NCBI GenBank assembly: GCA_028826165.1
Contig: JAPDFW010000054.1
Location: forward strand, 190,001 to 254,000
Reading direction: 5' to 3'
Source of the DNA: Anaeramoeba ignava
Lineage: Eukaryota; Metamonada; Anaeramoebidae
Length of the DNA stretch: 64,000 nt
Made by a program: the position numbers and the translations under genes. This document shows, one piece after another, positions 34,932 through 45,900 of this stretch; within the stretch, counting starts at the first letter, position 1, and every line of letters starts with the position of its first letter. The notes below the pieces were generated by a model. The model ran no database searches. It saw only the letters and a list, made by a program, of their open reading frames with translations, and was not told where the DNA came from.

Positions 34932-36278
34932 ATGGATCTTCAAATGCTTTTAAATTTATTATCAGGAGGAGGACAAGAATCACATGATCATGGAAATGCA
35001 GTTGTAATTGAAAGTACATCACAATTTAATAAACAACTTAAAGACGCAGAAGATAAACTTGTTGCAGTTGATTGGTATGCTGGTAAGTTAAAATTAAAAT
35101 TAAATTATTTTTAAATTATTTTTATTTTTATTTTTATTTTTAATTATTTTTATTTATTAGACTGGGTAATTTTAATTTAAATTTTAATTTATTTATTCAA
35201 CAATCCAATTCTTATTTTTGCTTTTTTTTTTTTGCTATATTTTTTATTTTTGCTTTATTTGGATAATTTTAGTGCATGCCTTGCAAAGTAAATAATTAAA
35301 TTTTATTTTAATTTTTAATTTTAAATTTTAATTTTAATTTTTATATTTTATTTTAATTTTAATTTAATTAGATTATTTCTCCAGTTTTTATTGATCTTTC
35401 CAAAAAATACACAAATGTTGTTTTCTTAAAAGTTGATGTTGATCAGTAAGTTTTAATTTCTTTTAAAAAAATTTAATTTAAATTAAAAAATTAAATTAAA
35501 TTAAATTAAATTAAATTAAATAGATTTTCAGATCTTGCACAACGTTTTTCAATTAGAGCAATGCCAACATTTTCATTTATTAAAAGTAATTATTAATTTA
35601 TTAAATTTTTATATTTAAATTTTTATATTCAAATTTTTATATTTAAATTTTTATATTTAAATTTTTATATTTAAATTTTTATAGAGGAAAAGGAAGTTGA
35701 TTCATTTGCTGGTGCAGACCCAACAAAATTAGAAAAAACTATTATTCAATATGGTGGAAAAGTTGATCCAGATTTTGATAAAAAACAAAAAGAAGAAAAA
35801 GCAAAAAAAATTGAAAATCAAAAAAAAACTACATCAAAAGAAGATCATGGTGAAGTAGTTATTATTGAATCACAAGAAGAATTACATGATCTTTTCAAGA
35901 ACCGACCAGATAATTTATTTGTGATTGATTTCTATGCAGATTGGTGTGGACCATGGTAAATAACAAATTAGAAAATATTTATATTTAAAATATTTAAAAT
36001 ATTTAAAATATTTATATTTTTATTTATATTTTTATTTTATTAGCCGAAGAATGACTCCAGTTATTGTCAAATTATCAAAACAATACAAAGACAAAGTTAC
36101 TTTCGTTAAAGTTGATGCTGATATTCATTCAGATATTTGTGACCAATGTGATATTAGATCTCTTCCTACTTTCTGTTTTTTCAAATATGTTGATGGTGAA
36201 ATTCTTAAAGTTGATACAATGATTGGTGCTAATCCTTCTAAATTTGAACAATTAATTAGCAAACATTCTAAAAAATAA
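34932..36278 (+). CDS. Double thioredoxin-domain protein
   Basis: Seven exons: 34932-35082, 35161-35165 (5 nt), 35273-35287 (15 nt), 35372-35445, 35524-35585, 35685-35955 and 36044-36278, giving 270 residues. Domain 1 has VDWYADWCMPCK with cis-Pro AMPTFSF. Domain 2 has IDFYADWCGPCRRMTP with cis-Pro SLPTFCF. Both are complete thioredoxin folds with redox CxxC pairs. A Lys-rich linker (about residues 140-160) joins them. No signal peptide or ER-retention motif is seen, so it is probably a cytosolic disulfide reductase. Exons 2 and 3 together encode the first active site. All phases add up and the conserved motif confirms the joins. Confidence 0.9.
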
Positions 36279-36532
36279 CTTGAAATTTCTTTTCAAATCT
36301 TCTTTTTTTCTTTTTTTTTGAATTCTTTTTCAATTCCACTTTTTTTTTTTCCAAATGATTTTCTTTCTTTTTAAAAAACAATAAAAGGAAAATTCAATTA
36401 TATTTCATTTATTTTTGTTATTTAATCAAAATTCATTTCCATTTCATTTGATTTTTCATTTTTTTTAATAAGAGAAATTTCTAAAACTAAAAAAATAAAA
36501 ATTAAAATTAATTTTAAAATTAAAATTAAAAT
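36279..36532. other. Convergent 3' spacer
   Basis: A T-rich then A-rich spacer between the thioredoxin gene (+) and the 7TM gene (-), presumably both 3'UTRs. No other feature is seen. Confidence 0.5.
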
Positions 36533-37486
36533 TCATTTTGAAATTAAAATTAAAATTAATTTCTTACTTCTTTCTTTTTTGTTTGGAAGAATTGCAAAAA
36601 AATAAAAACCAAGATAAACAGGAATTTGTTCAAAAATAAAATAATAAGCAACATCAAAAATATGATTTACTTTTTCGTTAATTTTATCATTAAAATCAAC
36701 AACAAGAAGAGCAATAAGTCGAAGAAAAAAAAGAAGAGTAATAAGAAAAAGAATGAAAATAAGCTTTTTAGATCCAGGAATGTAATCAATTAAATCAAAT
36801 TTCTTGAAAGTTCTAAGAAGAAAAAAAGTGAATAAAAAAAGTCCAAATCCACAAAGAAAATATAAAGAGGCAATAAAAATATAATATGCTTTTATAACTT
36901 TAAGAAGAAGAACTAATGAAACTATCAAAAGAACAATATTCAAAATAATCACAAGTACAATTAAAAATCTTCTTAATTTTGTATTTTGAATTGATTCTGG
37001 ATAAATACTTCTTCTTATATTTGCTCTATTTTGATTTTGATTTTAAAAAGAAAAGATCCAATTCCACTTTTTTTTTTTTTGCTTTTTTTTTTTCATAATA
37101 TAAAAATTTACACAGAAATTGTAATTGAAAAAAATGCTGCTAATAAAAATTGATTTGCAATTGAATAAAATACATCATAATCATCATTTTTTTGTATTTC
37201 TAATATTATGAAAAGAGATCCAATAATTTTTGCAAAAGAAAAAAACAAAATTAACCAAGAATAAACTTGATAAACCTTTTATAATTTTTTAATTTAATTT
37301 AATTTAATTTAAAATTTTAATTTAAAATTTGAATTTTTTAATTTTACTCTTAAATCAACTCTTTTTTTATTAATATTTCTTAAATAGGAAATAATAACTT
37401 TCCTTAAAACATAAACAGACATAAAAGCATATAAAACAATTAATATTGAATAACTTATTATTCTTTTTGTTTTGTCTGTTGTCATA
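36533..37486 (-). CDS. Seven-helix membrane protein, TOM1/THH1/GPR137-like
   Basis: Exons 36533-37025, 37112-37275 and 37348-37422 read in frame for 243 residues from ATG 37422. An ATG at 37486 would add an N-terminus (MTTDKTKRIISYSIL) and complete the first helix, but needs removal of one base near 37440. Seven hydrophobic segments are visible. The last, FDVAYYFIFEQIPVYLGFYFFAILP, resembles the final helix of the TOM1/THH1 and GPR137 family (vesicle or vacuole-membrane proteins that bind Arl8-type GTPases). The motif similarity is modest, so the family call is tentative; the membrane topology is firm. Confidence 0.6.
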
Positions 37487-37703
37487 ATTATATTATTTAT
37501 AAATATTTTTAAATAAAATCAAAAAGGAAAAAAATGGAAAAAAATTTTTTTTTGAAAATTGATTTTATTTGAAAAGAAAAAGTAAAAAGAAAAAAAAAGG
37601 GAAATTGAACAAATTAAACAAAAAAAAAAAAAGTAATTCCGAATTGAAATCAAAACACTTAAAAGAAAGAAACAAACAAAATGAAACTTAATTAAAATTA
37701 TTA

Positions 37704-39125
37704 TTATTTTTGAAGAAGTTTTTGAGTTAATCTTTGAATTTCATTTTGAAAGTGATGAAGAGTAAGAAGTTCTTGTTGGAATTCAAATTTATCATCAGAA
37801 TCGGAATCAGAATCGGAATTGGAATTGGAATCAGAATTTGAATTTGAATCAGAATCGAAATGATTTTGCAATTCATTTTTTAATTCATTTTGTAATTCAT
37901 TTTCTAAATTATTTTTTTCAATTTGATTTTCTAAATTATTTTCTAATTGTTTTTCATTTTCTGATTCATTTTTTAATTCATTTTCTTTCTTAAGCGGACT
38001 ATTTTGGACTTCTTTTCTTGGTTGGTATTCAGGATTTGTGTAATTCTTCTTTTTATTTGAAACAACTTGAGAATATTCAGGTTGAACAGGTTTTTCTTTT
38101 GATTTTTTGATTTGATTTGAATATTCATTTGGAATATTTGAATCATCTTGATCGCAAACAGAAAGCTTTTCAAAATCAGTGGATAAATCAGTTTGAGATT
38201 TTTGGAGAATTTTTTGCTTTGCTTTATAAATCTGACTAATTTGATACAATTCTTGAATAAATTTTGGAGAAGACATACTAGTAAGCAAACTCAAGTCAAC
38301 CTGAGAAAACAAAGAATCAGGGACATTAGAATTATTATCGGGTAAGAAATCAAAAGGGTCGTTATTCTGGGGTTGAGTTTGCTGCTGGAAGACCTTGGCA
38401 AAGGCGTCGCGGATCTCGTTGTTCATAAAGGAGACGTTGCCCGAGTTTGTTGGTGTCGGCTCACGCGTTTTCCGGTATCGACCCAGTTTGTGTCGCAACT
38501 CCCGGTTCTGTTCTTTGAGACGCTCAAGTTCTGTCTGTGATTTCTTGCGCTCGTCAGATAGTGCTTCTACCTTTGCGCTTAAAACTATGTTGTTGATCGT
38601 GATCTTGCAGATCTCCTCCTCAATCACTTTGACATATTCTTCAACGCTTTCTGTTTGTACCATTGCGCGCAGGTTCTTTAGCGTTAGTTCTGATACTTGT
38701 TGCTCTAATATTGTCTTGTGATTCTCGTTCCATTTCTTGTTCAATTTTTGGGAATTTTTGTTTCTTTCTTTGTTTTGATTCGTTGTTTTTTCTTCTTTTG
38801 CCCGTTTTTTTCTTCTCACATTTCGTTTCCGTTGCTTTGGTGGTGTTGTATCAGAGGTGTCGAAGCTTGTTTGATTCGCCATTTCAAATCCTGACATCGG
38901 TGAAGTGTTAGGTGATGCTTGATTTGTTGGTTCTTTTATCCCTCTTTTTTCTTCGGTTTTTTCTTCATAATTTGCTCCTTTAATCCCAGTTTCGCTGAAT
39001 AAAGAATCGCTGTATTCGCTTTGTATGCTTAGTTCCTCTCCAAATGAATATGGTGAAGATAGAAATGATTCAGATTCAAAACTTGGATCAAAATCTATTG
39101 GTGATTCTGGTTCAAAAAATGTCAT
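37704..39125 (-). CDS. Coiled-coil protein with basic region (unrecognised)
   Basis: A single exon of 473 residues that I cannot assign to a family. Residues 1-90 are acidic and Ser-rich. Residues 95-130 are strongly basic (KQRKRNVRRKKRAK), a likely nuclear signal or DNA/RNA-binding patch. Residues about 130-220 are coiled coil with a leucine heptad (VEALSDERK...LERLKEQNRELRHKL). The C-terminal half is Asn/Glu/Ser-rich with an SDSNSNSD tract. A bZIP factor is possible, but the basic patch is separated from the zipper by about 60 residues, which is not canonical. The coding DNA at about 38380-38720 is far more GC-rich than its surroundings. Confidence 0.65.
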   Translation of the reverse strand: MTFFEPESPIDFDPSFESESFLSSPYSFGEELSIQSEYSDSLFSETGIKGANYEEKTEEKRGIKEPTNQASPNTSPMSGFEMANQTSFDTSDTTPPKQRKRNVRRKKRAKEEKTTNQNKERNKNSQKLNKKWNENHKTILEQQVSELTLKNLRAMVQTESVEEYVKVIEEEICKITINNIVLSAKVEALSDERKKSQTELERLKEQNRELRHKLGRYRKTREPTPTNSGNVSFMNNEIRDAFAKVFQQQTQPQNNDPFDFLPDNNSNVPDSLFSQVDLSLLTSMSSPKFIQELYQISQIYKAKQKILQKSQTDLSTDFEKLSVCDQDDSNIPNEYSNQIKKSKEKPVQPEYSQVVSNKKKNYTNPEYQPRKEVQNSPLKKENELKNESENEKQLENNLENQIEKNNLENELQNELKNELQNHFDSDSNSNSDSNSNSDSDSDSDDKFEFQQELLTLHHFQNEIQRLTQKLLQK

Positions 39126-42100
39126 TCGTTTTTAATTAATTTAAAATTAAATTTAAAAAAAAAATAATATAATAATAAAATAATAATAGAAAAGAAAAAG
39201 AAAAGAAAAAAAATGAATTTTTGTTTTTATTTTTTTTTTATTTTAATTTAAAATAAAAATTTGTTTTTTTTGTTAATTCATTCGAGATTCTCTCTTTTTT
39301 AAGTTTTAAATAACAAAAAAATTTTTTAATTAAAGATCAATAAAATAATAAAATTTCTTATTAATAATTAATTTAAATTTAATTTAGAATTATTAATAAA
39401 TATAATTTTATAAATAATTTATAAATAAATAATAAATTAAAATAGATTTAAATATTTATATAATATTAATTAATAATTTTATTTAATTTTTATTTAAATT
39501 TTTATTAATAATTAATTTAAATTTAATTTAGAATTATTAATAAATATAATTTTATAAATAATTTATAAATAATTTATAAATTAAAATAGATTTAAATATT
39601 TATATAATATTTATTAATAATTTTATTTAATTTTTTATTTAATTTTTAATTATAATTAATTTAAATTTAATTTAGAATTATCAATAAATATAATTTTATA
39701 AATAAATTTATAAATAAATATTAAATTAAAATAGATTTAAATATTTATATAATATTAATTAATAATTTTATTTAATTTTTATTAAATTTTTATTAATAAT
39801 TAATTTAAATTTAATTTAGAATTATTAATAAATATAATTTTATAAATAATTTATAAATAATTTATAAATTAAAATAGATTTAAATATTTATATAATATTT
39901 ATTAATAATTTTATTTAATTTTTATTTAATTTTTAATTATAATTAATTTAAATTTAATTTAGAATTATCAATAAATATAATTTTATAAATAAATTTATAA
40001 ATAAATATTAAATTAAAATAGATTTAAATATTTATATAATATTTATTAATAATTTTATTTAATTTTTATTTAATTTTTAATAATAATTAATTTAAATTTA
40101 ATTTAGAATTATTAGTAAATATAATTTTATAAATAATTTATAATTAAATAATAAATTAAAATAGATTTAAATATTTATATAATATTTATTAATAATTTTA
40201 TTTAATTTTTATTTAATTTTTATTAATAATTAATTTAAATTTATTTTAGAATTATTAATAAATATAATTTATAAATAATTTATAAATAATTAATAAATTA
40301 AAATAAATTTAAATATTTATATAATATTAATTAATAATTTTATTTAATTTTTTATTTAATTTTTTATTTATAATTAATTTATATTTAATTTAGAATTATT
40401 AATAAATATAATTTTATAAATAATTTATAATTAATTAATAAATTAAAATAGATTTAAATATTTAATATAATATTAATTAATAATTTTATTTAATTTTTAT
40501 TTAATTTTTAATAATTAATTTAAATTTAATTTAGAATTATTAATAAATATAATTATATAATTAATTTATAAATAAATATTAAATTAAAATAGATTTAAAT
40601 ATTTTATATAATATTTATTAATAATTTTATTTAATTTTTATTTAATTTCTTATTAATAATTAATTTAAATTTAATTTAGAATTATTAATAAATATAATTT
40701 TATAAATAATTTATAATTAAATAATAAATTAAAATAGATTTAAATATTTATATAATATTTATTAATAATTTTATTTAATTTTTATTTAATTTTTATTAAT
40801 AATTAATTTAAATTTAATTTAGAATTATTAATAAAAATATAATTTTATAATTAATTTATAAATAAATAATAAATTAAAAATAGATTTAAATATTTATATA
40901 ATATTAATTAATAATTTTATTTAATTTTTATTTAATTTTTATTTATAATTAATTTAAATTTAATTTAGAATTATTAATAAATATAATTTTATAATTAATT
41001 TTTATAATTAATTTATAAATTAAAATAGATTTAAATATTTATATAATATTAATTAATAATTTTATTTAATTTTTATTTAATTTTTTTATTTATAATTAAT
41101 TTAAATTTAATTTAGAATTATTAATAAATATAATTTTATAATTATTTTATAAATAATTTATAAATTAAAATAGATTTAAATATTTATATAATATTAATTA
41201 ATAATTTTTATTTAATTTTTATTTAATTTTTATTAATAATTAATTTAAATTTAATTTAGAATTATTAATAAATATAATTTTATAAATAATTTATAAATAA
41301 TTTATAAATTAAAATAGATTTAAATATTTATATAATATTAATTAATAATTTTATTTAATTTTTATTTAATTTTTATTTATAATTAATTTATATTTAATTT
41401 AGAATTATTAATAAATATAATTTTTAAATAAATTATAAATAATTTATAAATTAAAATAGATTTAAATATTTATATAATTTTATTTAATTATTTTATTTAA
41501 TTTTTATTTAATTTCTTAATAATAATTAATTTAAATTTAATTTAAATTATTAATAAATATAATTATATAATTAATTTATAAATAAATATTAAATTAAAAT
41601 AGATTTAAATATTTATATATAATATTAATTAATAATTTTATTTAATTTTTATTTAATTTCTTATTTATAATTAATTTAAATTTAATTTAGAATTATTAAT
41701 AAATATAATTTTTATAAATAATTTATAAATAAATAATAAATTAAAATAAATTTAAATATTTATATAATATTTATTAATAATTTTATTTAATTTTTATTTA
41801 ATTTTTATTAATAATTAATTTAAATTTATTTTAGAATTATTAATAAATATAATTTATAAATAATTTATAAATAATTAATAAATTAAAATAAATTTAAATA
41901 TTTATATAATATTAATTAATAATTTTATTTAATTTTTATTTAATTTTTATTTATAATTAATTTATATTTAATTTAGAATTATTAATAAATATAATTTTAT
42001 AAATAATTTATAATTAATTAATAAATTAAAATAGATTTAAATATTAATATAATATTAATTAATAATTTTATTTAATTTTTATTTAATTTTTATTTATAAT

Positions 42101-42921
42101 TAATTTAAATTTAATTTAGAATTATTAATAAATATAATTTTATAATTAATTTATAATTAATTTATAAATTAAAATAGATTTAAATATTTATATAATATTT
42201 ATCAATAATTTTATTTAATATTTTATTTAATTTCTTATTAATAATTAATTTAAATTTAATTTAGAATTATTAATAAATATAATTTTATAATTAATTTATA
42301 AATAATTTATAAATTAAAATAGATTTAATTATTTATATAATATTAATTAATAATTTTATTTAATTTTTATTTAATTTTTAATTATAATTAATTTAAATTT
42401 AATTTAGAATTATTAATAAATATAATTTTATAATTAATTTATAAATAATTTATAAATTAAAATAGATTTAAATATTTATATAATATTAATTAATAATTTT
42501 ATTTAATTTTTATTTAATTTTTATTTATAATTAATTTAAATTTAATTTAGAATTATTAATAAATATAATTTTATAATTATTTTATAAATAATTTATAAAT
42601 TAAAATAGATTTAAATATTTATATAATATTAATTAATAATTTTATTTAATTTTTTATTTAATTTTTTATTAATAATTAATTTAAATTTAATTTAGAATTA
42701 TTAATAAATATAATTTTATAAATAATTTATAAATAATTTATAAATTAAAATAGATTTAAATATTTATATAATATTAATTAATTATTAATAATTAATTTAA
42801 ATTTAATTTAGAATTATTAATAAATATAATTTATAAATAATTTATAATTAATTAATAAATTAAAATAGATTTAAATGAATTTGAAATTAAAATGGTTTTG
42901 AAATTTGTATTTAATTGTTTA
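39126..42921. repeat. Satellite-like tandem repeat, about 143-bp period, about 25 units
   Basis: The landmark TTTAGAATTATTAATAAAT (or a 1-2 base variant) recurs about every 143 bp from about 39383 to 42813. Each unit also holds ATTAAAATAGATTTAAATATTTATATAATATT-type and TAATTTTATTTAATTTTTATTTAA-type blocks. Units differ by small indels and point changes. The array has almost no G or C and no coding potential. It sits between the 5' end of the coiled-coil gene and the 3' end of DCAF1. Confidence 0.9.
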
Positions 42922-45900
42922 TTAATCAGATTCAAAATCAGAATCTGAATGAAAATCTCTATTATGAGAGTTTTCACTTTGTTCAGTATCATCTTCTAAA
43001 CTCTCTAACTCCATTTGAGTATCATCAGAAAGATCTTCAATATTTGAATTAGAAACTTGAACATCATCAAGATTTGTATCATCATCATAAATTTCATCTT
43101 CATCATCATAAATTTCATCTTCATCAAAATCAACCTCTTCAAAATCAAAATCATCTTCATCAATATCATCAATATCATCTTCATCACCAACTTCAAAACC
43201 ATCAAAACCAGGCTCATCAAAATAATCATTTCCATAAATATCATCTCCATCTTCATCTTCATCTTCACTATTTGTTGATATTAAAAAATCATCATCTTCA
43301 ACAATAAAATCATTTTCATTATCACTTAATTCTGACTGTAAATTTTCTGAACCATCAGAAAAATATCTTCGATTCGATAAAGGCAAATCGGTAAAATTAT
43401 CACGATTTTTTTCTGTAAAATTGGGTTGGAAAGGAAATGAAAATCCTGAGTTTCCAATCTCAAAAAAAGAACAGCTTCGATCAAGATGCTGCTCTTGAAT
43501 AATCGCAATCCAATTATCCAAACTATTAACCTCAAGCGAATAAATATTTTTCACACCTGCAAATTTCAAATGATATAATTCATTGAAATTGTTCCCATCA
43601 TAAATTCCAATGCGTGATTCATTATTTTCAAATGCAAAATGACTTTCGTTATTATCATAATAACTATAAATAACACTTCCATCCGAATTAAACTTTAATT
43701 TTTGTTCATTTAGATACGAAACTTCGCGATAAATTTTAAAAGTTGAAAGATCCCAAACAATCCCTTGAATAAAAAGCAAATGCCCGTTTGGATGGAAACT
43801 TGCTTTCCACATGGGCTTCAATTGATCAAATTTATGAATAGGATTTGGTGAGCGAATATCAAATAAAAATCCATTTGAAAGAACAATATCATAAAAGGGA
43901 TGGAAAATAGCCTCATTTCGAACATAAAGTCTCTTGTCTTCAAAATTCATGATTTCTGTTCCTGTCTCAGTGCTGATTAACGAGGCTGTGTTGTTTGTAT
44001 CTGTGGCAACAATTTTACTTCCATCTTGATTAAAATGGCAAAATTTTTTATCAGGAAATTCCCAATGCAATACAATTCCTCCATCTGATTCTGGTGATAT
44101 CTCAAATAGCGAAAACATGGGAATCAAATCTCTTCCTGTTAGAAGCAATGAGTTTGTTGATATTGTTGGGCTCTTGATTTCCAGTGATGAAACTGGATGC
44201 ATAGGTTTCCATAAATTTATTTCATTCATATTTTCTAATGATATTATTTTGATTTCTCCTGATTCTGTCCCAACACAAACATTTGTTGGATCAGGATGAA
44301 AACATATCGAATTTGCTGAAAATTTTTCTTTTGGCGAATGTGCAATTAAATTTGTATAATAAAGTTGATTAATTTTTCGATTTGAATTTAAAGAAGAGAA
44401 ATCACTATTTTATTTTTTTAAAAGGAAAATTTAAAATAATGTTATTTGATTATTTGAGTATTTGTTTCTCTTACTTTAAAATCTCTTGATTTAAATAGAA
44501 ATCTAAACTATTTTTCGAATTAAATCGTCCAAATTGTTTGAAATGAAAATCTGGATCAATTTTCTTTTGAAATACAAAAGGAAGTGCCTCATCATCTTTC
44601 TGCATAGCTTTGTGCATATAATATTCATTTACTATTCCTTCAAGATTAATTTCTTGCGGTTCAATATCCAATTTCAATTCCAAATTTCCATCATAATTTT
44701 CATCATTCCCTATTCTATTGAGAAAATCTGCTTTTCTTTTTTGATTTCGAATTTTTGATTTCGATTCTTTAGTTGAAATATTCTTATTCCCTTCAACCTT
44801 TGAAGGTGTTTTCTTATGTTTTCTATCGTGAATTTGGGGTTTAGCATTTGAATTTCCTAAACTAGATATTTTTTTCGGAAATTCATTACCATTTTTCAAT
44901 TCAGATTCTGATAATAACTGTTTTGCAGTTGAATTTAATCCCTTTTGTGTTAAATAATTATAAACAAGCTTTAAAACATCTTTTTGAGAACATTGAACCT
45001 CTTCTTGTTTGCAAATTCTTGCTGCTTTTTCAATGTTTTTTTCAACTTTAGATTCTGTAGTAAAAAGAATTGAATGGAAAAAAAGTTGATTTTCAATTTT
45101 CAAATTTTTTGAATCGAGAAATAAATTAGATAATAATTGGCGGCGATATTTTTTAAATTCTTGTGAAAGTCCATAGTTTTTTGGAATCAGTGGCTCTTGA
45201 AGAATATCTGCTAAACGTGAACGAAACTTGATTTTTTTGAGAAAATTCCTTGCTTTTGGATAATATGAAATCCCCAATAAAGATTTCAAAGCAAACAAAC
45301 GAATACTTTCCGATTCTTTAGAATTCTCAGAAAAAATAATTTTCGCAAAAAGACATTTGATTGCTTGCTGTTCACAAGCTTCTTTCCATATCTGGGTTTG
45401 CAACCGTTTAATTTGCAACATTTGACGAGAAGTAAAGCATCCAGAATTTGAATATATTTGAAAATCAGGACGGTATAATAAATTCGCAAGTGTATCAAGA
45501 GCTGCTCTGATACGCAAATACTCAAAATCGATTTGCACATCCGCATGAGAAATGATTATTTTGATCAATGATAAATCTTTTTCCAATTTGGTCACAAAAA
45601 AATGCTTCAAAGTAGTAGGCACAAGAGATACCATTGAGAGAATAAAAAGGATAGTATTGATGATCTCGAGATGCGATGAGAAAAGTTCGTGTATCTCAAA
45701 TAGTACCTTTAATCCTCCTTCTTGAATAAACTTATTTATAGCCAAAAATCTTCCTTTTGAAAATAAAACAAAAGGATTTTCCTCTCTTAATTCAAAATAT
45801 CTTGAATGGAATGAATTGACTTCAATATCATTTTCATTCCGTTTCCTGATCTTCTCCTCTTGGCTTTTATTATCGCTGTTTCCGTGTTCTTCGTCATTTT

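Noticed and set aside
37704-39125. Canonical bZIP transcription factor
   Set aside because: The basic patch and leucine heptad are about 60 residues apart and the N-x-x-A-x-x-C/S-R signature is not seen, so I left it unassigned.
39340-42880. Degenerate genes or a transposon in the 143-bp array
   Set aside because: No open frame, terminal inverted repeat or protein similarity; only tandem AT-rich units.
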